DNA of 64,000 nt from Clostridiaceae bacterium (GCA_009911065.1 QXWR01000005.1:109879-173878); one strand, 5' to 3'. Positions 55,424 to 63,928 are shown, counted from the stretch's first letter. A program made the numbers and translations. Notes: generated by a model not told the origin, from the letters alone.

Positions 55424-56614
55424 TTACTCTGTTAAAACGGACTCTTTTGGGCCTTCTTTATCCCTTTTTCCGTCCACAGTGCTTTCCTGCGTCCCCTCTT
55501 CTCCCCGCAGCCGGATTTTGGCTCCCTCATACAGGTTGGAACTCCAGGTGCTTATTACCTGTTCCTCTCCGTTTAATCCAGACAGTATTTCTGCATATTC
55601 CGAATCGTAAAGACCTACTTCCACTGGGGCCATGCGGGCAATCCCATCCTGGAACAAATACACATACCCATCCCCCCCACTGTAATAAATGGCATCCACC
55701 GGAACCAGCATGGCATTTTCTGCCCTTGCTGTAATCAGACTTAGCTTCACTGTACTTCCAATGGCGATTTCTTCTGTATTCTCCATCTCAGCCTTCACCT
55801 TAAACAGCCCGCTGGAGGTATCCACCATACTGCTGATCTCACTGATATTTCCTTTATAGACCGTTCCGTTTTTCTGTATTTCCACTTCATCCCCTTCCCG
55901 GATATTGGTTCTCATCCGCTGGGTTACAAAAAAAGTAATACGGCTTTCCCCTTCTCCGGCAATGACACAAAGCTGTTCCGACTGATTTATCCGGTCATAA
56001 ACCTCCACATCACAGGTTTCGATTCTTCCTCCAATCGGCGCTGTGACGGTGCTGTACTCCACCTGCCGGTTGTAAGCCATCCGGGCCGATTCATACTGAA
56101 GTCTGGCAGTTTTTACTGCATTGGTATATTGTTCATATTCCTGTTGGGACAAATCTCCTCCCTGATACAAAACTTGCATCCGGCTTAAATTACTTTCTGC
56201 CTGCGCTAAATTTACCTGGGAGGACTCCATGGAATTGCGGGCAGAATCTACCTGTTCTGTGTCAATTTCACACAGAACCTGCCCTGGAGTTACGATGTCC
56301 CCGGCCTTTACATGAACTGCCGTCACGTCTCCGGCGGCTTTGGCATAGACATAAACCACATCTGCCGCTTCCACGGTACCGGTAAGCTCTGTGGACAGAC
56401 TTATATTTCCCGTTACCGGACTGGCCGCCTTTACCACAGTCACAGAAGCCTCCTGGGCCATTCCCCCTGGGCTTTTTGCACCACCAGGCCCAGCCATCCC
56501 GCCTCCTGGACTGGTTCCGTTTTTATTTCCGTTTCCATTCAGCAAAAAATATCCGCCTGCCGCAGCAATCACTGCCGCTGCACAAACTGCCGCAATAACC
56601 GTCTTTTTTGTCAT
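55424..56614 (-). CDS. RND efflux periplasmic-adaptor-type subunit (MFP)
   Basis: A 396-residue membrane-fusion protein with an N-terminal membrane anchor (KKTVIAAVCAAAVIAAAGGYFLL) followed by a Gly/Pro-rich stretch. The fold order is clear: half lipoyl VKAGDIVTPGQVLCEIDTEQ, a coiled-coil hairpin (about 110-180), a second lipoyl half (TVTAPIGGRIETCDVEV), a beta-barrel and a C-terminal membrane-proximal domain with QVISTWSSNLYEGAKIRLRGE. It is the first gene of the operon and connects the RND pump to its TolC-like partner. Its start is divergent from the response regulator gene, with phased repeats between. Confidence 0.92.
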   Translation of the reverse strand: MTKKTVIAAVCAAAVIAAAGGYFLLNGNGNKNGTSPGGGMAGPGGAKSPGGMAQEASVTVVKAASPVTGNISLSTELTGTVEAADVVYVYAKAAGDVTAVHVKAGDIVTPGQVLCEIDTEQVDSARNSMESSQVNLAQAESNLSRMQVLYQGGDLSQQEYEQYTNAVKTARLQYESARMAYNRQVEYSTVTAPIGGRIETCDVEVYDRINQSEQLCVIAGEGESRITFFVTQRMRTNIREGDEVEIQKNGTVYKGNISEISSMVDTSSGLFKVKAEMENTEEIAIGSTVKLSLITARAENAMLVPVDAIYYSGGDGYVYLFQDGIARMAPVEVGLYDSEYAEILSGLNGEEQVISTWSSNLYEGAKIRLRGEEGTQESTVDGKRDKEGPKESVLTE

Positions 56615-56733
56615 AATCGCCTGCTCCTTTTATTTTTTAGTTCCGCGAGCATGAGCCAAAAGTCCACGCCCTGCTATTTCTTGCAAAATATTTGACTTCA
56701 AACCTCTCCCGTCTTTACAAAGAATATTGGAAA

Positions 56734-56783
56734 TTTGTGAGAAATTTGTGAACGAACTGTGAGAAAATCAGCAGAATTTGTGA
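56734..56783. promoter_or_regulatory. Phased TTTGTGA direct repeats between adaptor and response regulator genes
   Basis: TTTGTGA at 56734-56740 and 56745-56751, ACTGTGA at 56756-56762 and TTTGTGA at 56777-56783. Spacing is 11, 11 and 21 bp, i.e. one helical turn steps, as for tandem binding by an OmpR-type regulator. The site could serve the adaptor-RND operon, the two-component genes or both. Confidence 0.6.
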
Positions 56784-56856
56784 AGAACCATTTCCCAAAT
56801 TCCCAAGATGTGATAGAATATACCAAAATCAACGAACCCCCAGGAGGAGATCTGCC

Positions 56857-57531
56857 ATGCCAAACATGCTCATCATTGACGACGATCTGCACTTGAGAAA
56901 ACTGGTGCGTACTTACGGAGAGGTAGAAGGCTTTCACTGTCAGGAAGCGGAAAACGGAGAATGCGCCTTAAAAATTGCCCTTAAAAATTCCTTTGACATT
57001 CTTGTGTTGGATGTTATGATGCCAGATATGGATGGTTTTGATGTTTTGAAAGAAATTCGCCGTACCAGTCAGGTTCCGGTCATTATGCTGACCGCCCGTG
57101 GTGAGGAATATGACAAGCTGAAGGGATTTGAACTGGGCGCGGATGACTATATTTCCAAGCCATTCAGCCCCAAAGAGCTGATGGCCCGGATTGGAGCTAT
57201 TTTAAGGCGAAGCAATAAAAGTCAAACAGATACCATTTCCTTTGGCCAGCTGACCATTGATCCTGCCTCCCGGACGGTTGCCCTTCACGGAGAGAAGATA
57301 AACCTTCCTCCAAAGGAATTTGATCTGCTGTTAAAGCTTTCCCAAAACGAACGGGTAGTTCTAAGCCGGGAAAAGCTTCTTCAGACGGTGTGGGGATACC
57401 ATTATTATGGGGATGTCCGCACAGTGGATACTCACATCAAATCTTTAAGGGAACATTTGGGCCAATACCGCAAACTGATTCAGACTGTATGGGGGGTGGG
57501 ATATAAGCTTGAATATACAGAAGAAATTTAA
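56857..57531 (+). CDS. OmpR-family response regulator
   Basis: A 224-residue two-domain regulator. The receiver has the acidic pocket IIDDD, the phosphoacceptor Asp near residue 52 in VLDVMMPDMDG, Thr in MLTARG, and Lys in ADDYISKPFSPKEL. The winged-helix C-terminal domain (about 130-224) shows FDLLLKLSQNERVVLSREKLLQTVWGYHYYGDVRTVDTHIKSLREHL. RBS AGGAGG. It overlaps the kinase gene by 23 nt and is divergent from the RND operon. It most likely controls that pump through the repeats at 56734-56783. Confidence 0.94.
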   Translation: MPNMLIIDDDLHLRKLVRTYGEVEGFHCQEAENGECALKIALKNSFDILVLDVMMPDMDGFDVLKEIRRTSQVPVIMLTARGEEYDKLKGFELGADDYISKPFSPKELMARIGAILRRSNKSQTDTISFGQLTIDPASRTVALHGEKINLPPKEFDLLLKLSQNERVVLSREKLLQTVWGYHYYGDVRTVDTHIKSLREHLGQYRKLIQTVWGVGYKLEYTEEI

Positions 57532-59014
57532 AGCTGCTACTCCTAAAGCACATCGAACGGAAAGCAATTTTCAGACACGCTCTAGCAGCCGAATTATATT
57601 CCGGCTCTGGTCTATTATGATGCTTTTAGTGCTATTTGCCATTGGTTTTATGTGGACAGCCCAGATTTACCTGTTTGAGCAAAACTATGTAAAAGCAGTT
57701 CTCACGGAAACAGAGATGCGGCTGGAACCAGTAATGAAGGATTTGACCACCCAGGACCTTGCGGATGATAAACATCTCCTTTCTGTGATGAGCCACATTG
57801 CAGGCGGAGAACTGCTTCTTATGAATCAGCAGGGAAAGCTCCTTCAAATGTATTCTACCGGACATAAAATCAATATCCGAAAACAGTTTGATGAACGGAT
57901 TATATGGGATGTGATTATGAAACGGGAGGAATTTCAGGATCTTTTACAGGGCAAACCTTACCGGGTGGTGGACCAGCATCGTGACCGGCTTTTTGGATTT
58001 GAGCTGGGATTTCCGGTTACTTATGAGGGGGAACCCTGCTTTGTGATTCTCCATAATACCATTCAGATGAAAACCATGTTGGATTTAAACCGACAGCAGC
58101 TGATTCTTTTGACCATTTTTATGACCATAGCTGCTTCCCTGCTGGCCTTTTTCCTGTCCCGCCATTTTACCCGGCCTATTTTTCAAATCCGGGAGGCAGT
58201 TGACCGGCTGACCCGCAATGACTTCTCCGCCCGTCCGGAATTAAACCGAAAAGATGAATTGGGACAGCTTTCCGACTCAGTGGAAAAATTAGGGAAAAGC
58301 TTACAACAGGTAGATCTGCTCCGCAAAGAAGTGATTGCCAATGTGTCCCATGAGCTTCGCTCTCCCCTTGCTATCATAGGCGGTTATGCGGAAATGGTCC
58401 GGGACATTACGTGGAAAGACGATCTTTTGCGGGAAGAAGACTTAAATCTTATTATCAGCGAAGCCAAACGGATGAGTGATATGGTCAACGACATACTGGA
58501 CTATTCCCAGCTGCAGGCTGGCTGCATTCAGCTGAAAAAAGACTGGTATCATCTATATGATATTTTGGAATCGGAAGTCGCCTTGTATCGTCCTGCTGCC
58601 GGAGAACACCACATCCGCCTGAAGCTGGAATGTAAAAACCAGGGGCTTTTATTGTATGTGGACGCTCTGAAATTCAGTCAGGTCATCCGCAATCTGCTCT
58701 GCAATGCCATCAATCACACCAATGAGGGAGGGGAAATCCAAATTGTTGCACAACTCCTTTTTGACGGCACAGTTTTCGTATCGGTTACAAATCCTGGAAA
58801 ACCAATCCCCGAAGAAGAGAGAGGAAAAATATGGGAACGGTATCAGCGCAGCCAGCATCAGAGCGGACGCCGCCTGGGAACCGGAATCGGCCTTTCTATT
58901 GTCAGCACCATTTTGGATGCCCACAAGATTGGTTATGGCGTAGACTGTCCGGAGGAAAGTATCCGTTTCTGGTTTTCCTGTCCCAAAGAAATCATTCAGG
59001 AGAGCGAAATGTAA
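57509..59014 (+). CDS. Sensor histidine kinase
   Basis: A 501-residue membrane kinase. TM1 about 34-55, extracellular sensor about 56-197, TM2 about 198-217, HAMP about 218-270, dimerisation/phosphoacceptor His near 281 in NVSHELRSPLAI, and a catalytic domain with N-box NLLCNAINHTNEGG, and GTGIGLSIV in the G2 box. The start is TTG 57509, which overlaps the response regulator by 23 nt; an ATG at 57617 would cut into TM1. Residues about 17-27 (TESNFQTRSSS) are encoded by one arm of a dispersed palindromic repeat. The N-terminal 30 residues are therefore partly repeat-derived. Probably senses the RND substrate or envelope stress. Confidence 0.88.
   Translation: MNIQKKFKAATPKAHRTESNFQTRSSSRIIFRLWSIMMLLVLFAIGFMWTAQIYLFEQNYVKAVLTETEMRLEPVMKDLTTQDLADDKHLLSVMSHIAGGELLLMNQQGKLLQMYSTGHKINIRKQFDERIIWDVIMKREEFQDLLQGKPYRVVDQHRDRLFGFELGFPVTYEGEPCFVILHNTIQMKTMLDLNRQQLILLTIFMTIAASLLAFFLSRHFTRPIFQIREAVDRLTRNDFSARPELNRKDELGQLSDSVEKLGKSLQQVDLLRKEVIANVSHELRSPLAIIGGYAEMVRDITWKDDLLREEDLNLIISEAKRMSDMVNDILDYSQLQAGCIQLKKDWYHLYDILESEVALYRPAAGEHHIRLKLECKNQGLLLYVDALKFSQVIRNLLCNAINHTNEGGEIQIVAQLLFDGTVFVSVTNPGKPIPEEERGKIWERYQRSQHQSGRRLGTGIGLSIVSTILDAHKIGYGVDCPEESIRFWFSCPKEIIQESEM
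57548..57584. repeat. Half copy of a dispersed palindromic repeat inside the kinase gene
   Basis: The 37 bases match 62387-62423 at 33 positions, including a 22-base exact core with GCAATTTTCAGACAC. Only the right arm is present here; no matching left arm GTGTCTGAAAATT lies upstream. It codes for kinase residues about 17-27. Confidence 0.7.
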
Positions 59015-59060
59015 CCATCACAAAATCCAATGCTTTCGTATACGGTTTCATTTTCCGGCA

Positions 59061-59230
59061 AACTAGTATAACCCAATTTAAATACCTTTCTGTTTCGATG
59101 AGGATGCTTTTTCGAGAGCGCAAAGGAAAAAGCAGAGGCGTAGTGGTGCTACGTTGAGCATTTTTCCTTTGTGCTCTCGGGAAAGCAGACCAGCGAAACG
59201 TAAGGTTATTTAAATCGGGTTATACTAGGT
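59061..59230. repeat. About 170-bp palindromic element (MITE-like)
   Basis: The ends are inverted repeats of about 35 bp: CTAGTATAACCC(A/G)ATTTAAATA...GTTTCG and its reverse. Inside, GAGAGCGCAAAGGAAAAA pairs with TTTTTCCTTTGTGCTCTC around CGTAG-N5-CTACG, so the whole unit folds into one long hairpin. It carries no ORF. No target duplication is evident. It lies 47 bp after the kinase stop and may also terminate transcription. Confidence 0.75.
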
Positions 59231-59257
59231 ACGAAAGCAGCTCATCCACCATTTCTT

Positions 59258-59938
59258 TTACACACTGTCCACGGACATGATCCCAGGAATCTCTGATAAT
59301 TCCTGCACATATATCTCCTTTTTCTGCTTTTTCCCAACACAAGCTGTAATTAAAATAGTAAAGGTCTGTCCGGCAGTTTTGGGACGCTCTACATTATACA
59401 TATCGATCATACAGCCATCTTCCTTCATTTTGTGAAGGAGATAAGTTACGGTTTTGCTGTCCTCCACTTCCACATAAAGAGTCATATATCGGGAATAGTG
59501 ATACACCTTTCCCTCGATCACAGGCAGAACATGAAGGCCAAAAAGCAAAACCAGCGTGACAGCTATTGCACCGTCTACAAAACCGATTCCCACTGCCAGA
59601 CCAATACAGGCGCAAATCCAAACTCCTGCTGCAGAAGTCAGTCCCTTCACCTGATGTCTGGACACTAAGATGGAACCAGCCCCAAGAAATCCCACTCCGC
59701 TGATTACCTGGGAGGCCATTCGCGAAATATCGGTCTTTTCCGGAAACTGGAGATTCATATATTGGGCTGTCAGCATGACCATAGTAGCTCCCAAGCAAAC
59801 CGCTGCGTCGGTTCTTGAGCCAGCGCCCCGCCGTTTCACTCCCCGGTCAATGCCAATTAAAGAACCAAGAATCAGGGAAATTAAAATTCGTAACATTACA
59901 TTCCAGGGAGTCCATTGAGTTAAAGAAGAAAAAAACAT
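59258..59938 (-). CDS. MgtC/SapB-family membrane protein
   Basis: A 226-residue MgtC-family protein. The N-terminal half has about four to five membrane segments with the family core RILISLILGSLIGIDRGVKRRGAGSRTDAAVCLGA and QVISGVGFLGAGSILV. A cytoplasmic C-terminal domain (about 145-226) follows, with RYMTLYVEVEDSKTVTYLLHKMKEDG, a likely ACT-like fold. MgtC proteins act in magnesium limitation and ATP synthase control, but the exact function of distant members is not fixed. Start ATG 59938 follows AGGAGG. It is last in MATE-MerR-MgtC. Confidence 0.9.
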   Translation of the reverse strand: MFFSSLTQWTPWNVMLRILISLILGSLIGIDRGVKRRGAGSRTDAAVCLGATMVMLTAQYMNLQFPEKTDISRMASQVISGVGFLGAGSILVSRHQVKGLTSAAGVWICACIGLAVGIGFVDGAIAVTLVLLFGLHVLPVIEGKVYHYSRYMTLYVEVEDSKTVTYLLHKMKEDGCMIDMYNVERPKTAGQTFTILITACVGKKQKKEIYVQELSEIPGIMSVDSV

Positions 59939-59994
59939 AATATCCTCCTGTATTGATGTCCTCTTGTCAACTGTAACACAACCCTTGAGGACAA

Positions 59995-60840
59995 TCAAGT
60001 TTTTTCCAAATCTTTTTTTCCATAAACTGGAATCCGGATTTCCGTGACAAATTTTTCTGGATTCTTTGTAAGTCCATAGTCAATCATGGTAATTTCTCTG
60101 GAAAACTCTCCCATTTCCAGCCCCTGGTCTTTTACATAGTTCATCAGCTTCTCATAATAAATTGGCGCTTCTCTGTGAACGCCGCAAAATCCTATGGAAA
60201 CACACCATTCCTCTGGAAGCTCTTTTACTTCTCCCACATAGTGGTCTTCCTCATCCAGCACAAGAAACACACAGTCATAACGGTCAAACCGACCTGCAAG
60301 CAAATTATCTTTTGCAATTCCCACCCCAACTTTTCCGAGAAATACCATAGATTCCTTCTGATGGGCTTCCAGCCGCCGGATAGAATATTCCAAATCGAGA
60401 TAAGACTCTGGTTTTAAAGAATCCTGAAGCCACACAATCCGGCAGGACGGCACTTTTATCAACTGAATAGAATCCAATTTTCGGTTGCGGGCATCCCGAA
60501 TCTGCTGTAACCGATGATCAATCTTTTTCTCAATAGCAGCAAGTTCTTTTTTCTTTCCAGCCACCAGTTCTTTTTGTTTCAGAAGTTTTTCTTCCATCAC
60601 TTCAATGTCCCGGTTTTCTAAAAAATCGGCAATCTGATGCAATGGCATATCCAAAACTCTTAAATATCGGATGGTATTGAGCACTTCAAATTGACGGATG
60701 CTGTAATACCGGTATCCTGTATTTGGGTCTATATACTCCGGCTGAATCAGCCCTGCCTGTTCATAATGGCGCAGACTTCCTGTACTGATGTGAAACATTT
60801 TTGCCACATCACCAATTTGAAATAATTTTCCTTCTTCCAT
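59995..60840 (-). CDS. MerR-family regulator with GyrI-like ligand domain
   Basis: A 281-residue BmrR-type regulator. The N-terminal MerR helix-turn-helix is FQIGDVAKMFHISTGSLRHYEQAGLI, followed by a wing (PNTGYRYYSIRQF), a dimer coiled coil (about 75-125) and a C-terminal GyrI-like effector domain, which in BmrR binds amphipathic drugs. It lies 11 nt after the MATE gene stops. The MATE promoter has the 19-bp spacer and central palindrome expected for MerR regulators, so this protein probably activates MATE-MerR-MgtC on binding a compound. Confidence 0.93.
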   Translation of the reverse strand: MEEGKLFQIGDVAKMFHISTGSLRHYEQAGLIQPEYIDPNTGYRYYSIRQFEVLNTIRYLRVLDMPLHQIADFLENRDIEVMEEKLLKQKELVAGKKKELAAIEKKIDHRLQQIRDARNRKLDSIQLIKVPSCRIVWLQDSLKPESYLDLEYSIRRLEAHQKESMVFLGKVGVGIAKDNLLAGRFDRYDCVFLVLDEEDHYVGEVKELPEEWCVSIGFCGVHREAPIYYEKLMNYVKDQGLEMGEFSREITMIDYGLTKNPEKFVTEIRIPVYGKKDLEKT

Positions 60841-60851
60841 AAATTCTCACT

Positions 60852-62192
60852 TTATCCCCCATTTGTTTTCCCGTTTGATTTCATCCAGAAAAAAGCAATC
60901 ACACAAATAAGAACGGACAACAAAGAACCTCCCGACACTGCCAGTCCCATAGGAAAGAGTGTATCCGAAAAATAACTGGATGTCAAATAGGCGCCTGGTA
61001 TACGAACACAGAGTATGGACAGGACATTATGTAAAAATGAAATTCCCGACAAACCATAGGCGCAAAAATATCCGCTGAAGCTAAAATGAATCCCTGCAAA
61101 AATACAATCCCAAATATATCCCCGCAAATATTGGGTTCCCAAACGGATGACTTCTGCATCCTTTGTAAACAGACCAACCATCCCACTGCCGGTTCCTTTT
61201 ACAACAGCTGACACAATCAGCCCATAACACACGGTAATAAAAATCCCATACCTTAATGTTCCAACTGCCCTCTCGTGTTTTCCTGCTCCGATATTTTGCG
61301 CGGAAAGAGCGGAAACGGTGGACAGCATGGTGGAAGGCACCAAAAATACCACTCCGATGATTTTTTCTACAATGCCAACTGCAGCTGCATCCTTTAATCC
61401 TCTTCGATTTGCAATGACCGTAATCACAATAAAGGCAATCTGTATAAACCCATCCTGCAATGCTACCGGAATGCCAATCTTTAAGATCTGTCCCATAACC
61501 GTTCTCTTGGGTTTTAAATATTCCTTTTTCAAACTCAGCCCAGCCTTTCTACCACATATCACCAAAAGCGCCGTCACTACGCTGACCGTTTGAGACAGGA
61601 CCGTTCCAAGGGCAGCTCCTGTTGCACCTAAATGAAACAGGCCAATAAAGAGATAATCCAATGCAACATTGATCACACAGGCAACTCCAATAAAATACAT
61701 GGGACTTTTGGAATCCCCCAATCCCCGAAAAACAGCACTGATAATATTATAGGCAGTGATAAAGGGAATGCCTGTAAAACAAATGGTGAGATATGCTTTT
61801 GTGCTGGATACGGACTCAGATGGGGTGGACATAATGGCTGTAATTGGCTCCACCAAAAACAGCAGCATCGCCGTACACACCACGGATACTCCCATAAACA
61901 GAGTAACCGTATTGTACACAGCAGTCAAAGCCTGTTTATGCTCTTTTGCTCCAATGGCTTTTCCAATGGTTACTGTAGAACCCATGGCCAGTCCCACAAT
62001 CATCACCGTGAGCATGTGCATGACTTGACTGCCAATGGAAACTGCTGTTATATGGTCCACTCCGTTAAACTGACCAACCATAAACAAATCTGCCATTCCA
62101 TACAAAGTCTGCAAAAAATACGACAGCAAATAGGGCACGGAAAAGGCAACCATATTTTTAAACACACTGCCAGAAGTTAAATTTCTTTCCAT
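60852..62192 (-). CDS. MATE-family efflux transporter under MerR control
   Basis: A 446-residue MATE transporter with twelve hydrophobic segments. The start LTSGSVFKNMVAFSVPYLLSYFLQTLYGMADLFMVGQFNG is typical. It is divergent in sequence from the MATE protein at 16953. Start follows GGAAAGGAG-type site (GAAAGGAGAG). First gene of the MATE-MerR-MgtC operon. Likely exports the compound that the MerR protein senses. Confidence 0.92.
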   Translation of the reverse strand: MERNLTSGSVFKNMVAFSVPYLLSYFLQTLYGMADLFMVGQFNGVDHITAVSIGSQVMHMLTVMIVGLAMGSTVTIGKAIGAKEHKQALTAVYNTVTLFMGVSVVCTAMLLFLVEPITAIMSTPSESVSSTKAYLTICFTGIPFITAYNIISAVFRGLGDSKSPMYFIGVACVINVALDYLFIGLFHLGATGAALGTVLSQTVSVVTALLVICGRKAGLSLKKEYLKPKRTVMGQILKIGIPVALQDGFIQIAFIVITVIANRRGLKDAAAVGIVEKIIGVVFLVPSTMLSTVSALSAQNIGAGKHERAVGTLRYGIFITVCYGLIVSAVVKGTGSGMVGLFTKDAEVIRLGTQYLRGYIWDCIFAGIHFSFSGYFCAYGLSGISFLHNVLSILCVRIPGAYLTSSYFSDTLFPMGLAVSGGSLLSVLICVIAFFWMKSNGKTNGG

Positions 62193-62218
62193 AAATTCTT
62201 CTCTCCTTTCGGAAGAGA

Positions 62219-62249
62219 ATTATAATCTTTACAATTATTGTAAAGTCAA
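62219..62249 (-). promoter_or_regulatory. MerR-type promoter with 19-bp spacer and palindromic operator
   Basis: Minus strand TTGACT (62249-62244), 19-bp spacer, TATAAT (62224-62219). A perfect palindrome CTTTACAATTATTGTAAAG (62227-62245) fills the spacer. Such long spacers are bent into active form by MerR regulators; the MerR gene lies in the same operon. Confidence 0.87.
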
Positions 62250-62350
62250 GAAGACTTGATATTTTCCTTCTTCTTTTATTGGGCTGATTGTGATATACTC
62301 AAAGTCACTTAGGGTATGTTTCATTTTATTCCTGGCATTTCCATGCCCTA

Positions 62351-62423
62351 TAGCGTGTCTGAAAATTTATTCCTGCAAACTGTGACGCGCATCTGACGGA
62401 AAGCAATTTTCAGACACACTCTA
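62351..62423. repeat. Dispersed palindromic repeat, full copy
   Basis: Left arm TAGCGTGTCTGAAAATT (62351-62367) and right arm AATTTTCAGACACACTCTA (62405-62423) are inverted around a 37-bp centre. The right half matches 57548-57584 in the kinase gene. A weaker match (TTTTCAGACACA) lies upstream of hisZ near 40070. Confidence 0.7.
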
Positions 62424-62471
62424 AGAAATTTCGTCAAAATTTCCATTTTATCATTTTCAGGAGGAAATCAT

Positions 62472-63698
62472 ATGATACCACAAACATTTTTGGAAGAAGC
62501 AAAATCCCTTCAAAACATCCTAATCTCCCACCGAAGGTATCTTCACACCCATGCAGAGACCGGATTTGATCTGAACGATACGCTTGCTTATGTAAAAAAA
62601 GAATTAAGCAAGATGGGGTATGAGCCAAAAGACTGCGGTAAAGCCGGAGTGATGGTCCTTGCAGGAGGCCAAAAAAAGGGACCTGTATTTTTGATTCGGG
62701 GAGATATGGATGCTCTGCCCATGGAAGAAAAGGCAGAGATTGATTTTCCATCTGTCAATGGACGAATGCATGCATGTGGACATGATCTCCATACTGCAAT
62801 GATGCTGGGAGCTGCCAGACTTCTGAAAAATCACGAAAATGAGATTCCCGGAACCGTCAAGCTTATGTTTCAGCCAGCCGAGGAAATCTTTGAAGGGGCT
62901 TTGGATATGATTCAAGCTGGCATTTTGGAAAATCCCCATGTGGATGCAGCTATGATGATCCATGTAATTGCAAAGATGCCTTTACCCTCTGGCTCTGTGG
63001 TTGTGGCATCTCCCGGAATCAGCGCTCCCGGTGCAGATTTTTTCACGATCCAGGTCAATGGCAAAGGCTGCCATGGCTCCATGCCGGAAACTGGGGTAGA
63101 CCCAATTCATGCAGCAGCACACATATTAATTGCACTTGAAGAAATCACCAGCCGGGAACTGGCCCTCCATGACCGTGCAGTTTTGACCATTGGAACCATA
63201 AATGCCGGAACTGCTCCCAATATAATCCCGAATACTGCAGTTATGTGCGGAAGTCTTCGAACCTTTGATGAAGAAACTCGCCAGTTTATAAAAGAGAGAA
63301 TGGTACAGATTACAGAAGGCATTGCCAAAACTTTTCGGGCAGAGGCATCTGTGACTTTTGGCAGCGGCTGTCCTGCTCTTTATAATGACGCAGACTTGTG
63401 TCTAAGTGTTGAAACCTATGTTCGGGAACTGTTGGGACAGGAGCAGGTGTTTTCTTCTTCCCATATGAATCATTCTGATGCCAACCACAAACCTTCTAAA
63501 TCCGGCGGTTCTGAAGATTTTGCTTATATTAGTCAAAAAGTACCTTCTGTCATGTTGTCTTTTGCAGCTGGCCAGCCAGAAAAAGGGTACTGCTACCCTC
63601 AGCATCATCCTATGGTCCTATTTGATGAAGAAATTCTCTTTAAAGGCAGCGCCATATATGCGTACACAGCGATTCGATGGCTGGAACATCATTCATAG
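62472..63698 (+). CDS. M20-family amidohydrolase
   Basis: A 408-residue M20D peptidase/amidohydrolase (hippurate hydrolase or N-acyl amino acid hydrolase type). Metal and catalytic motifs are HACGHDLHTAMMLGA, the acid in QPAEEIFEGA, and C-terminal GGSEDFAYIS; the HRYLHTHAETGFDLNDT start is typical. The lid domain lies at about residues 180-290. RBS AGGAGG precedes ATG 62472. Divergent from the MATE operon. Exact substrate is unknown. Confidence 0.92.
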   Translation: MIPQTFLEEAKSLQNILISHRRYLHTHAETGFDLNDTLAYVKKELSKMGYEPKDCGKAGVMVLAGGQKKGPVFLIRGDMDALPMEEKAEIDFPSVNGRMHACGHDLHTAMMLGAARLLKNHENEIPGTVKLMFQPAEEIFEGALDMIQAGILENPHVDAAMMIHVIAKMPLPSGSVVVASPGISAPGADFFTIQVNGKGCHGSMPETGVDPIHAAAHILIALEEITSRELALHDRAVLTIGTINAGTAPNIIPNTAVMCGSLRTFDEETRQFIKERMVQITEGIAKTFRAEASVTFGSGCPALYNDADLCLSVETYVRELLGQEQVFSSSHMNHSDANHKPSKSGGSEDFAYISQKVPSVMLSFAAGQPEKGYCYPQHHPMVLFDEEILFKGSAIYAYTAIRWLEHHS

Positions 63699-63928
63699 TT
63701 TTTTCTTTTTTTGAAAAAACATAATTCGTGTCTTGTGTTATCCTGCACCCTAGATACTCCAAGTCTTTCTTATATTCGTCAAATTAAATGAAGGTACTGA
63801 CTCATATATTCTGATGTATTTTACAGCAGAGTGTTTGAACCAGTACCTTCTTGTGTTATCATATCAAAGTTACAAGAATAGCAGGTATCCCACCGACCAA
63901 AGTTTGATACCTGCTATCATAACAATCC
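63699..63928. other. Intergenic region with two hairpins
   Basis: Between the amidohydrolase and the edge ORF. GTTTTTTC...GAAAAAAC right after the amidohydrolase stop could be a weak terminator. GAAGGTACTG (63790-63799) pairs with CAGTACCTTC (63841-63850) around a 41-nt loop. No gene is seen. Confidence 0.4.
63878..63917 (-). terminator. Hairpin downstream of the edge ORF
   Basis: ATAGCAGGTATC (63878-63889) pairs perfectly with GATACCTGCTAT (63906-63917). It lies 12 bp after the edge ORF stop on the minus strand. The following bases (TCTTGTAACTTTG) are only partly T-rich. Confidence 0.5.
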
